Of a stretch of 64,000 bases of DNA, positions 17,145 through 24,944 are shown in pieces (positions within the stretch are counted from its first letter, which is position 1; each line of letters opens with the position of its first letter). Both the position numbers and the translations under genes were made by a program. Source of the DNA: Microvirga sp. VF16 (GTDB taxonomy: Bacteria > Pseudomonadota > Alphaproteobacteria > Rhizobiales > Beijerinckiaceae). The notes under the pieces are model-generated. The model searched no databases, was not told the origin of the DNA, and was given only the letters and a program-made list of their open reading frames with translations. Location of the stretch: assembly GCF_016864375.1 (NCBI RefSeq), contig NZ_CP069355.1, positions 620,001 to 684,000 on the forward strand. The letters are read 5' to 3'.

Positions 17145-18026
17145 ATGATCAGTCGTCGCTCCGCCCTTGCCGCTCTAGCGTCCGTAGCCTTTGCCCTCTC
17201 CAGCCTGACCGTCCCTGCCCTGGCCCAACCATCGAAGCTCAAGGCCGTCGCCTCATTCTCGATCCTGACCGATCTCGTGCAGCAGGTCGGCGGCGATCGG
17301 GTCGAGGTGACGTCGCTCGTTGGTCCCAACGGGGACGCTCACGTCTTCTCACCAACCCCGGCAGACGCGACGAAAGTCGCCAATGCCAAAATCGTCTTCG
17401 TCAACGGGCTTGGGTTCGAAGGCTGGATCAACCGACTCGTCAAATCCTCCGGCAGCAAGGCCTCGATTGTGACGGCCAGCACCGGCGTCAAAGCGCTCAA
17501 GAACGAGGAAGAGCATGGTCACAGCCAGACCGGCCACGACCATGGTGACCTTGATCCTCATGCCTGGCAGAATGTGGCGAATGCTAAGATCTACGTGTCC
17601 AACATCCGCGACGGACTGATCAAGGCCGATCCTGCCGGCAAGGAAGCCTATGAGGCCAATGCCAAGAGCTACCTGGGCAAACTCGATGCGCTTGACGCGG
17701 AGGTGAAGGCTGCCATCGGGGCGATCCCCAAGGAGCGCCGCAAGGTCATCACGACGCACGACGCCTTCGGCTACTTTACCAAGGCGTATGGCATGGAGTT
17801 CCTGGCGCCGCAAGGCGTCTCGACCGAGGCAGAGGCTTCGGCGGCGGATGTGGCCAAGATCGTCAAGCAGATCAAGGCCGCGCACATTCCGGCAGTGTTC
17901 GTGGAGAATATCTCTGATCCGCGGCTGATCGAGCAGATCTCCCGGGAATCGGGCGCAAAGATCGGCGGACGCCTCTATTCCGACGCCCTTTCTGGTCCGA
18001 GTGGTCCGGTACCTACATCGACATGA
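17145..18026 (+). CDS. aztC: Zinc ABC transporter solute-binding protein, AztC/ZnuA-like, C-terminus frameshifted
   Basis: Cluster A-I metal-binding protein with a signal peptide (ALASVAFALSSLTVPALA). Likely zinc ligands are the His in GDAHVFSPTPAD, the His in LDPHAWQN, the His in TTHDAFGYF and the Asp in YSDAL. A His/Asp-rich flexible loop (EEHGHSQTGHDHGD) lies before the second. The frame ends early in SGPSGPVPTST. A different frame immediately downstream reads TYIDMIRNNVKAFQAALSS and stops at 18070, which is the expected family C-terminus. One base is therefore missing around 18005-18010, and the intact gene would be 17145-18070. AAGGA precedes the ATG. AztC is preferred over ZnuA because AztD is encoded nearby. 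Confidence 0.8.
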   Translation: MISRRSALAALASVAFALSSLTVPALAQPSKLKAVASFSILTDLVQQVGGDRVEVTSLVGPNGDAHVFSPTPADATKVANAKIVFVNGLGFEGWINRLVKSSGSKASIVTASTGVKALKNEEEHGHSQTGHDHGDLDPHAWQNVANAKIYVSNIRDGLIKADPAGKEAYEANAKSYLGKLDALDAEVKAAIGAIPKERRKVITTHDAFGYFTKAYGMEFLAPQGVSTEAEASAADVAKIVKQIKAAHIPAVFVENISDPRLIEQISRESGAKIGGRLYSDALSGPSGPVPTST

Positions 18027-18156
18027 TCCGCAACAATGTGAAGGCATTCCAGGCAGCCCTGTCCAGCTGATTCACGGGCACCATCGTCCCACCTCGGAGC
18101 GCGTCTGCGCTCCGATCCTTCCCGCGAAGGAAGAACTCGAGATCGGGAGCCATTTC

Positions 18157-19122
18157 ATGACCGACAAGATTCCCGTCACCGTCCTCACAGGCTATCTCGG
18201 CGCCGGCAAGACCACCCTTTTGAACCGCATCCTCACCGAACAGCACGGCAAGAAATATGCCGTGATCGTCAACGAGTTCGGCGAGATCGGCATCGACAAC
18301 GAACTCGTCGTCGGCGCCGACGAGGAAGTATTCGAGATGAACAACGGCTGCATCTGCTGCACCGTGCGCGGCGACCTGATCCGCATCCTCGACGGGCTGA
18401 TGAAGCGCAAGGGCAAGTTCGACGCCATCATCGTCGAGACCACCGGTCTTGCCGATCCAGCCCCCGTGGCTCAGACCTTCTTCATGGACCAGGACGTGTC
18501 CGACACCGCGCGCCTCGATGCAGTGGTGACGGTGGCCGATGCCAAGTGGCTCTCCGACCGCCTGAAGGATGCGCCCGAGGCCAAGAACCAGATCGCCTTT
18601 GCGGACGTGATCATCCTCAACAAGATCGATCTTGTGTCCTCGGGTGAACTGGAAGAGGTCGAGGCGCGCATCCGCGCCATCAACCCCTACGCCAAGGCTC
18701 ACCGGACCCAGAACTGCGCCATCCCGATCTCGGAAGTCCTCGACCGCAAGGCCTTCGATCTCGACCGCATCATCGAGCTCGAGCCCGACTTCCTGGAGGA
18801 AGGCCATCACCATCACCACGACGAGGAGATGCAGTCCATCTCCCTGAGGACGGAACGGGATCTCAACGCAGAACGCTTTCTGTCCTGGTACTCCGACCTG
18901 ACGCAGGTTGAAGGCCCAAATATTCTGCGCTCGAAGGGCATCCTGTCGTTCAAGAATGATGATCAGCGCTTTGTCGTCCAGGGCATCCACATGCTCATCG
19001 ATGGCGCACCACAACGTCCTTGGGAGCCGGGGGAACGACGCGAGCCTCGCTTGGTCCTGATCGGCCGGCACTTGGACGTCCCGAGCCTGCAAGCCCAGTT
19101 CCAAGCCTGCGCGGCCGAGTGA
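18157..19122 (+). CDS. COG0523-family GTPase (CobW/YjiA type)
   Basis: A 321-residue GTPase. Motifs are Walker A TGYLGAGKTTLL, NEFGEIGID, the CxCC metal motif in NNGCICCTVRGDL, ETTGLADP and base recognition NKIDL. A run of His (EEGHHHHHDEEMQ) just before the CobW_C domain could bind or buffer zinc. The start at 18157 has GGGAG seven bases upstream and the open frame further upstream covers the end of the zinc-binding protein. It lies in the rightward zur operon and differs in subgroup from the ZigA-like GTPase of the leftward operon. Confidence 0.85.
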   Translation: MTDKIPVTVLTGYLGAGKTTLLNRILTEQHGKKYAVIVNEFGEIGIDNELVVGADEEVFEMNNGCICCTVRGDLIRILDGLMKRKGKFDAIIVETTGLADPAPVAQTFFMDQDVSDTARLDAVVTVADAKWLSDRLKDAPEAKNQIAFADVIILNKIDLVSSGELEEVEARIRAINPYAKAHRTQNCAIPISEVLDRKAFDLDRIIELEPDFLEEGHHHHHDEEMQSISLRTERDLNAERFLSWYSDLTQVEGPNILRSKGILSFKNDDQRFVVQGIHMLIDGAPQRPWEPGERREPRLVLIGRHLDVPSLQAQFQACAAE

Positions 19123-19134
19123 GGCTCGAATTCG

Positions 19135-19443
19135 ATGGCCTTTATATACCGCCGCAGCGACGGCTCGACGGTAGACCCGAGCCGGGAGCTCGCGGATCTT
19201 GTGCGCACGGTCCTGACCCTCGGGCCTGACGCAAGCGTCTCGATCATGCAGATGAGCTGCGGCTGCACGGTCCCGGATTGCAGCGAGGTCGAGACGCAGA
19301 TCATGTTTGCCCGACCTGATCCAGAGGGGCAGCGAGGCCAGTGGCAACGTCTGCGGATAGCAAAGTCGATGCGCAGTGTGACGGCTGAGGATCTGCGCTT
19401 GGCGGCTAGAAGCATACCGAGGATGCGGGCAGGATTTCCCTGA
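19135..19443 (+). CDS. Small hypothetical protein with Cys motif in the zur operon (102 aa)
   Basis: A 102-residue soluble protein only 12 bases after the COG0523 GTPase gene, with GAGG before its ATG. The centre reads SIMQMSCGCTVPDCSEVETQI, with three Cys close together that could bind a metal, followed by a basic strand (QRLRIAKSMRSVT) and a helix. No family name is known to me. Its position suggests a role in zinc handling or co-regulation by Zur. Confidence 0.6.
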   Translation: MAFIYRRSDGSTVDPSRELADLVRTVLTLGPDASVSIMQMSCGCTVPDCSEVETQIMFARPDPEGQRGQWQRLRIAKSMRSVTAEDLRLAARSIPRMRAGFP

Positions 19444-19516
19444 GCATCTGACTGCCGTTTGTCTGTCTTGAATTTCTTCACCTTTCACCAAACCAACTCA
19501 CTAAAGGAATACAGTT

Positions 19517-19995
19517 ATGCGAACGCTTGTCTTGCTGACGCTCGCAGCAATCACATTCGGGGTTGCCAGTCCGACCATGGCGCAAGAGAACCTTCTGTCA
19601 CGTGTAAAAACGGCAAGTCTATTGGCACTTTGGCAGGCTCCATTACGGAGAAGGACCTGACCGAAAATCACGCGAACAAGAAACTGGATGTCCGCGCCTA
19701 CGAGAATGCCACCCTCGCGCTGTCGGACCTCGCCATTGGACGGGCCGATGCGGTGATTTACTCAGACGACGCCGGTGCCTACATCGCAAAAATCAACAAC
19801 CTGCCCGTTCGGCCCGCCGTGCCGGTCAACAGGGAGGTCAATGCGATGGTTTTCAAGAAGGGTGAAAAAGCGTTCGAGGAAGCGTTGAACGCCGCTTACA
19901 CCTCGATACGCGACGACGGCACATATCGTGCGCTGTCGGCCAAGTGGCTGGGTACGGTGGACATGGTCGCCGAGCTCAAGAAAGCTGCTAACTAG
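19517..19995 (+). pseudogene. Amino-acid ABC solute-binding protein (SBP_bac_3), internally deleted
   Basis: The first 30 residues form a proper signal peptide (RTLVLLTLAAITFGVASPTMAQ). The frame then breaks, and the second half of a family-3 solute-binding protein continues in another frame: NGKSIGTLAGSITEKDL, YENATLALSDLAIGRADAVI, and at the C-terminus SIRDDGTYRALSAKWLG. About 100 residues of the first lobe are missing and the halves are out of frame, so the gene is dead. The permease gene follows 16 bases later. Confidence 0.75.
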
Positions 19996-20011
19996 ATGAA
20001 GGCCAGCCTTC

Positions 20012-20707
20012 ATGATTGATCTTATCATAAGGGCCTGGCCCCTCCTCGTCACCGGGACGATTGCGACGATGGGCCTGGGCCTTGCGTCCTACTTGCTGTC
20101 GCTGCCGATCGGGCTTCTTGTAGCTGTGTCAAGACTCTATGGGTCGCGGCTCGGAAGGCTCCTCTCCCGGGTCTTCGTTTCGTTCATGTGTGGAACGCCA
20201 TTGCTGGTGCAGGTTCTGCTGCTCTATTATGGCCTTCCTCAGATGGGGGTCGTTCTTCCGGCTGTCCCTACCGTTATCGCGGCATTTGCTCTTCATTCAG
20301 GCGCCTTCATCGGAGAAGATCTACGCGGCGCGATCGACAGCGTCGACCGTGGCCAATGGGATGCCGGCGCCGCGCTTGGCGCCAAGCCTCATCTGGTGCT
20401 GCTTCTCGTTGTCCTTCCTCAAGCGTTGCGTGCCGCCGTTCCCACGCTCGGCACGCGGTTCATCGGGGCAATGAAGGAGACCTCACTCGCCTCCATTGTC
20501 ACCGTTGTCGAGTTGACGCGTGTAGCGGAGAAGGTCGGGTCGTCCTCCTTCCGCTACCTGGAAATGTTCGTGATCGCGGCCGGCATCTACTGGCTGCTTT
20601 CGTTCGCAATTGCACGCCTCCAGGCTCTCCTCGAAAGCCGCCTCCGGCTTCAACACCGCGCCGCAGCTCCGCCCAACCCTCACCCGGTCATGGAGGCAGG
20701 CGCATGA
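20012..20707 (+). CDS. Polar amino-acid ABC importer permease (HisM/ArtQ class)
   Basis: A 231-residue inner-membrane protein with about five hydrophobic segments and the family's conserved FVSFMCGTPLLVQVLLLYYGLP. The EAA loop appears as GQWDAGAALGAKPHLVLLLVVLP. AAGG lies eight bases before the ATG. The binding protein gene upstream is dead and no matching ATPase gene is present, so the transporter is probably no longer functional although this gene is intact. Confidence 0.8.
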   Translation: MIDLIIRAWPLLVTGTIATMGLGLASYLLSLPIGLLVAVSRLYGSRLGRLLSRVFVSFMCGTPLLVQVLLLYYGLPQMGVVLPAVPTVIAAFALHSGAFIGEDLRGAIDSVDRGQWDAGAALGAKPHLVLLLVVLPQALRAAVPTLGTRFIGAMKETSLASIVTVVELTRVAEKVGSSSFRYLEMFVIAAGIYWLLSFAIARLQALLESRLRLQHRAAAPPNPHPVMEAGA

Positions 20708-20856
20708 GCTATGACAAGAAGCACGCAGCTGTTTATGAAGAGGACAGGGAACACGCCCTGCCACCGGGAGAGGTCGATGTTTGGCTGACCGAGATGCGTC
20801 GATTGGCGAGGCATTCTCCGCTACGGAGACGCCTGTCAGCTGACATCTTGGGATGA
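20704..20856 (+). CDS. Small hypothetical protein (50 aa)
   Basis: The ATG overlaps the permease stop (ATGA), so it could be translated by coupling. The product is charged, with DDREHALPPGEV-like acidic and WLTEMRRLARHSPLRRRLS basic parts, and has no membrane segment. It may be the truncated start of a larger gene lost when the repeat-rich region downstream was inserted. No family recognised. Confidence 0.3.
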   Translation: MSYDKKHAAVYEEDREHALPPGEVDVWLTEMRRLARHSPLRRRLSADILG

Positions 20857-21414
20857 GAATATCGGGATTCAGGCAGCTTTGGACATTAATAGTGAGGCAA
20901 ACGGGCCGTTTAATTTCTCACTTCAGATGCCAATTCTAATGCGGTGCCCTCTACGCTGTCGCCAATTCCGCCTCCAAAATCCGCGACCAATGTTGGACGG
21001 CCGCCGTCTCAAAAGAAATGTACAAAGCCATCCAGTTTCTCAATTCAAATGTATAATCTCAAATTACATGCTCAAAGCTAAGTGCTTGAAAACGCTCACC
21101 ACGACGTCTCACACCAAGATGCCAACGGACAGGAGGCGCCGCTTCCAACGCTCATGTCGCGGCAGTTGAGCAGCGGCGGTCAGACACTTGGTCAGCCTGC
21201 GCTCGCCTGTCCTCGGCGACATCACTGTCGATGGTCCAATCACCTCTGTCCCTTGCTCTGGTTCTGGGGCTAATTTTGACGCCATCCACTGTTCAACAGC
21301 TGCGGAAGCCTTCCTCCGAGCCTTGCGTGCATTGGCTTTCGCACTTTCAGCTTTTGCGGGTGGACGTTGTCGGACCATGCGCTCCGGCGGATCATCAGCG
21401 GGTGCTGGCGCGGA
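20857..21414. other. Non-coding stretch with IS-end-like motifs
   Basis: From 20905 to 21125 motifs of the type TCTCA-(about 6 bases)-ATGC recur (for example TTCTCACTTCAGATGCC and GTCTCACACCAAGATGCC), similar to those at 5470-5600 and 25500-25636. A minus-strand frame at 21109-21378 has a composition that looks non-coding. No transposase remains. Confidence 0.4.
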
Positions 21415-21696
21415 CTACCGGTCACTGTGACCAAGACTGCGTGCGGGATCCAACTGGTCGCGGACCCGCTGCTTCAGGATCTTAGCCTCAGGAAAGCCGC
21501 CATCACGCTTGCGATCCCAAATGATCTCGCCCTCATACGCGATCTGAAACATTCCGCCAGTCCCCGGCACGAGGGCCACTTCGCCGAGATCGGTTCCAAA
21601 CGTCGAGAGGAGCTCCTGAGCCAGCCAGGCCGAGCGCAAAAGCCACTGGCACTGTGTGCAGTAAGTGATGGTGATCCGGGAACGCGTCATGGTCAT
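21415..21696 (-). CDS. SelT/SelW/SelH-family (Rdx) protein, Cys form
   Basis: A 93-residue thioredoxin-like protein. ITYCTQCQWLLRSAWLAQELL is the Rdx opening, with the CxxC redox motif at about residues 13-16 where animal selenoprotein W has CxxU. GTGGMFQIAYEGEIIWDRKRDGGFPEAKILKQRVRD is the rest of the family signature. It is expected to be a small cytoplasmic thiol redox protein. Two ATG codons (21696 and 21690) are possible starts. The 3' tail after the domain is short and polar. Confidence 0.8.
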   Translation of the reverse strand: MTMTRSRITITYCTQCQWLLRSAWLAQELLSTFGTDLGEVALVPGTGGMFQIAYEGEIIWDRKRDGGFPEAKILKQRVRDQLDPARSLGHSDR

Positions 21697-21732
21697 CGTC
21701 CCAATCCAAGAACCTGGCCATGCTTCATGTCA

Positions 21733-22431
21733 TCAGCGCTGCCGCGGCTGCAGAGAGCGCGCCAGCTCGCGAATGACCACATCCTCAATGCCGAGATCAT
21801 CGATCTCCTCATCCGCTTTGGTTTCCGTCGTAGACACAAGAGCCTTCGCGGATCGAGGACCAGCCGCCGCCGGTGCTCCTGATCTCGCGGCCTCATGCGA
21901 CCCTGGCCAAGCGGTGAGACGCTCCTCCAGCAGGTCGAGTAGGCTGTGGAGACCCGCATTCGTGACATCGGCCGCCAGTGCCTCCGGAGCGCGATCGAGG
22001 GCCAGGCGGCGGCGCTGGTAGGCGGTCTCAGCACTGACCTCCGGTCCGAACCAGGGCAGCGGAGGCAAGTCCTGCCCGTCCTCTGGCGCACCGGCTATCG
22101 CAACCAGATCAAGAGCAACGGGCCTGACGAAGTGAAGAGCCTGGATCTCGCGCGAGCCGAGCGAGAGCGTGGTCCGCACATACTTCACCTGGCCTTGGCT
22201 GACTGCGAGCAGGGCCAGCGCATGAGCCAGAGGCAGGTCGACCCGCTCCTCGACCGCTGCGCCCTCACCGGCCTCCAGGATCAGGCTGCTGCGGGTCTCC
22301 GCGATCTGCACGCAGGCACTGCGGGCGGGCTGGTCGGGGAAGTAGCCTTCCCGCACGCGCTCGCCTGCCCTCTCCTTCCGGATCAGGCGGGCCAGCGACG
22401 GAGCAAGGACAAAGTGACGAAGCCTGCGCAC
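21733..22431 (-). CDS. CYTH-domain-like protein, possibly degenerate
   Basis: A 232-residue protein starting at a GTG (22431). The first 130 residues alternate basic strands in the order expected for a CYTH (triphosphate tunnel) fold: RHFVLAPS, EGYFPDQPARSACVQIAETRSSLIL, an acidic AVEERVDLPLAHALALL, VKYVRTTL, ALDLVAIAG. The C-terminal part is helical and polar. The ExExK metal-binding motif at the N-terminus of active CYTH enzymes is not present, so catalysis is doubtful. The next ORF in the same direction is the SelW-like gene 36 bases away. Assignment is tentative. Confidence 0.45.
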   Translation of the reverse strand: MRRLRHFVLAPSLARLIRKERAGERVREGYFPDQPARSACVQIAETRSSLILEAGEGAAVEERVDLPLAHALALLAVSQGQVKYVRTTLSLGSREIQALHFVRPVALDLVAIAGAPEDGQDLPPLPWFGPEVSAETAYQRRRLALDRAPEALAADVTNAGLHSLLDLLEERLTAWPGSHEAARSGAPAAAGPRSAKALVSTTETKADEEIDDLGIEDVVIRELARSLQPRQR

Positions 22432-22590
22432 GCGATCGGATCTCCCTCACAGGCGGGCTGCCACTCCTGACAAAGAGAAGCGCCTCGCGGGTGCGAAGTC
22501 GCTTGAGGTCTCGGGAGGACCGGATCAGAATGCCCGATCAACGAGGCTGGGGCTGTACCGGAAAAGGCACAGGGGCCGAGAGATGCGCCC

Positions 22591-22719
22591 TCAGAGCCCG
22601 GCCAGCAGGAGGCTCAGGCCGATCAAGGCCGCAAAGCAGACACCAAATCGGACGGCCGCTTGCGTGAACGTCGGGGCAACAGGAGACAATGCGGGCGTTG
22701 CGACCTCTGGGTGGCGCAT
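22591..22719 (-). CDS. Small single-pass membrane protein (42 aa)
   Basis: The start at 22719 has GAAGG eight bases upstream. The product begins with a Pro-rich polar part and ends in one hydrophobic helix (FGVCFAALIGLSLLLAGL) that reaches the C-terminus, a tail-anchored layout. Function unknown. The longer open frame to 22950 has no start signal. Confidence 0.4.
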   Translation of the reverse strand: MRHPEVATPALSPVAPTFTQAAVRFGVCFAALIGLSLLLAGL

Positions 22720-22975
22720 GGCAAACACCTTCAACACATTTAGCTGGTTCTGGAAAAGCAACAAAGGGCGGATCTGCGCCTCTGCCGGCATCTCTCTGCG
22801 TGATTTCCACGCTGCTGTCTGTAGCCGGCAGGACACACTGCCGGCCTTGATGCGGCCTGATCGGGCAGGCCTGCTCCAGTCGAAGCGGAAGCGCTTTGGC
22901 CCACCGCACGAGCAGGGCTCGTCATGCCTTTCAGTGAGCGACAGCGACAAGAACTGGGAGCAGTAAGAAGCGTGG

Positions 22976-23185
22976 CTACTCCTCTGTCGCCTCAGCCGGC
23001 TTGGCCGACGTTGACCGTTTGCGTGGCTTGCGCGTGTAGGAGTTCGGCCGGGTCATCGGCGCGGGCGGATCAGCGGGTTGCTCCGATCTGGTTGTCCGAC
23101 TGCTGAAGAACACCATGCTGCCGGTCAGGACGAACAGGAACGGCATGACCAGGAAGGCGAAGATCTGAGGATCGGTCATTCTCAT
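22976..23185 (-). CDS. Small membrane protein with basic tail (about 69 aa)
   Basis: From the ATG at 23185 (or 23179) the product has one hydrophobic helix (IFAFLVMPFLFVLTGSMVFF, about residues 8-27) and a Pro/Arg/Lys-rich cytoplasmic tail (PRKRSTSAKPAEATEE). Its layout resembles small membrane proteins of unknown role in rhizobia. The larger frame upstream is not supported. Confidence 0.4.
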   Translation of the reverse strand: MRMTDPQIFAFLVMPFLFVLTGSMVFFSSRTTRSEQPADPPAPMTRPNSYTRKPRKRSTSAKPAEATEE

Positions 23186-23992
23186 GAATTCCGTGGTGCC
23201 AGGAGTGTAGGCTGCCAGCCTTAGCACGCTCGTGTGGGTGCGCGACGCCGGCGAGTGCCCGACTGGCATGCGGAATTGTCGCCTCCGCTGAGCGGCCACC
23301 ATCCAAGATGTGGGTCATTCCCTTGGCACATGAGCGTCCTGGTTGAGATTTTTTAGACAGTGCCTCAGCCGGGGGCGCTGTCACAAGGTGGTGCGCACGG
23401 ATACGGCTTTCCTATGGGACGAAGGTATTCGCCGCAAGGCCGCGGCAACACAATCTCGCACCCAGATCGGCGGTCCGTCGACTGTTGGTCTTCACGGCCG
23501 GATGGCTGAGCCAACTTGGCCGTTTGAGGTGATATGCGGTCCGGCGCCCCGGCCGCTGTGGCCTCGCGCCGGGCGCGTGCAGGATCCACCCGATGAGCCG
23601 TTGGGCTGCTCCGCGCCCTTGAAGATCAGATCGCAGGCGGCGTTCCAGGCCGGGCCTTCGAATTTCGGCGCTATGGCACGATGGCAGGCATTGCCCGCAT
23701 TCTACCGGTTCACCATGTCAGCCACGCGGCGCAGGGTTTTCATCACCTGTGCTTCAGCATCACTCGCTCGGTTGCGGCATCGGCATCGTGGATCTGTGTC
23801 TTCCCGGTCACAACTTTTAGGAAAGTTCATCACGCAAATTTCGTAATCGATTACATCGACGCCATAAGACTTCTAAACTCAAGCCAAAATGATAATGCCG
23901 CTGCGCGGTCCGCATCTACCCTGCGGCGCTGCTCCTCCCAAACTCAGGCTGCCGTTGCCGGCAGCCCTTTTCCTTCGAGTGGGGTTGTCCTG
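23186..23992. other. About 800 bases without a supported gene
   Basis: Overlapping open frames exist on both strands (for example plus-strand 23343-23846), but amino-acid use is that of non-coding GC-rich DNA and no start signals or domains are seen. The end of the stretch is AT-rich (23815-23895) and is likely to hold the ihfA promoter, followed by the hairpin at 23949-23970. Confidence 0.35.
23949..23974 (+). terminator. Hairpin followed by CTTTT directly upstream of ihfA
   Basis: GGCTGCCG and CGGCAGCC pair with a short loop and are followed by CTTTTCC on the plus strand. It sits only about 20 bases before the ihfA start, an odd place for a terminator, so it may be an attenuator or mRNA-stability element. 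The hairpin and flanks resemble the one at 4738-4759 on the other strand. Confidence 0.45.
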
Positions 23993-24340
23993 ATGACCGG
24001 CAAGAGTGTCACGCGCGCAGAGCTCGCTGAGGCTGTGTACCAACGGGTTCCCGTGACTAAGGACCACGCGTCAGATCTGGTGGATCAGGTCCTTGAGACG
24101 ATCTGCGCCACGCTCGAACAAGGCGAGAGTGTGAAGCTGTCGTCGTTCGGGGTCTTCACCGTACGCCAGAAGGGTAAGCGCACCGGCCGCAATCCCAAGA
24201 CCAACGTAGAAGTGCCCATTGAACCTTGCCAGGTCCTTACGTTCAGCGCCTCGCCTCATCTCAAGGCCCGCATGAACCAGGCTTCTTCCTCCGCAGGTGC
24301 GCTCGTCTCGAAGGATATCAAGGAGAGCGAACCAGCATGA
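23993..24340 (+). CDS. ihfA: Integration host factor alpha-like DNA-binding protein
   Basis: A 115-residue HU/IHF-family protein. MTGKSVTRAELAEAVYQRVPVT is the alphaproteobacterial IHF-alpha opening. VKLSSFGVFTVRQKGKRTGRNPKT carries the DNA-intercalating arm with the conserved GRNPKT. It ends with a non-conserved Ser/Glu-rich tail of about 20 residues. The start at 23993 is set by the family. The upstream extension is not family-like. It bends DNA in replication, recombination and transcription. It could be a second, accessory-region copy, since the chromosome normally has its own. Confidence 0.85.
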   Translation: MTGKSVTRAELAEAVYQRVPVTKDHASDLVDQVLETICATLEQGESVKLSSFGVFTVRQKGKRTGRNPKTNVEVPIEPCQVLTFSASPHLKARMNQASSSAGALVSKDIKESEPA

Positions 24341-24573
24341 CGAAAGGATCAAGACCGAAGCCGGATGAGAGCATCTCAAGCGTTGCTCTGTCCGGCTGCT
24401 TGATCGGCATCGCTGCTGTCGCCCTGCACCAAATTCACCATGCCATCACAAACTCTATCCCGGAACCTGTCTACACCCATGCCTTGACCGAGCTGATCGC
24501 GGGAGCTTCAGGTGATGCCATCCTGTTCGCCGCCATTGCATTTCTCAGAGGTCGGCTCAAGGCAAGACGTTAG
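24337..24573 (+). CDS. Small membrane protein (78 aa) coupled to ihfA
   Basis: The ATG overlaps the ihfA stop (ATGA). The product has a polar N-terminus, two moderately hydrophobic segments (SSVALSGCLIGIAAVAL at residues 14-30 and GDAILFAAIAFLRG at 57-70) and a basic end. It contains a HQIHHAITN His-rich phrase. No family recognised. Confidence 0.5.
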   Translation: MTKGSRPKPDESISSVALSGCLIGIAAVALHQIHHAITNSIPEPVYTHALTELIAGASGDAILFAAIAFLRGRLKARR

Positions 24574-24674
24574 GCGGATCAACCGTTCCTGCGGGAATCG
24601 TATGAGCGCGTATTGTCACAGTTGTCGGTTAAAGTCCTGCGTCTAAGATTTCCTGACCGTTTGTGGATGAGCTG

Positions 24675-24944
24675 ATGTCTCGAGACGAAATCGAAGTGGT
24701 CGCTGCGGAACTCGCGCGGGCTGGCGGTATCCCGTGGTTTCCTGGACGGGAGCGCGGCCCCTTGAAGCCGATTGCGGAGCGGTACCGGGAGCGGGCGCGT
24801 ATGGCGATCGAGGCCCTCGACCGCTATCGCGCGCTCAAGCAGGGCAAAGCCTTGGACAGTAACGTTGGGTGCCTACCGGCTGAGCGACAGCAGAGTTCCG
24901 GCGCCTGCCCTCGTGCTGATATCTCGGCTCGGGCTAAAGGCTAA
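24675..24944 (+). CDS. Small hypothetical protein (about 89 aa)
   Basis: Starts at the ATG at 24675 (a GTG at 24663 is possible). The first 60 residues are helical and regular: EIEVVAAELARAGG, then PWFPGRERGPLKPIAERYRERARMAIEALDRYRAL. The tail is irregular and may be non-native, since a repeat-rich region follows. This type of protein is familiar from Rhizobiales, but its function is unknown to me. Confidence 0.45.
   Translation: MSRDEIEVVAAELARAGGIPWFPGRERGPLKPIAERYRERARMAIEALDRYRALKQGKALDSNVGCLPAERQQSSGACPRADISARAKG

Noticed and set aside
18013..19491. 492-residue open frame on the minus strand
   Set aside because: Antisense to the COG0523 GTPase gene and the 102-aa gene. Its composition is an image of the coding strand.
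20704..20856. ABC ATPase remnant after the amino-acid permease
   Set aside because: The translation has no Walker A or other ATPase motif. Kept only as a small hypothetical ORF.
23343..23846. 167-residue plus-strand frame
   Set aside because: No ribosome-binding site, no domain, and Arg/Ser-rich composition.
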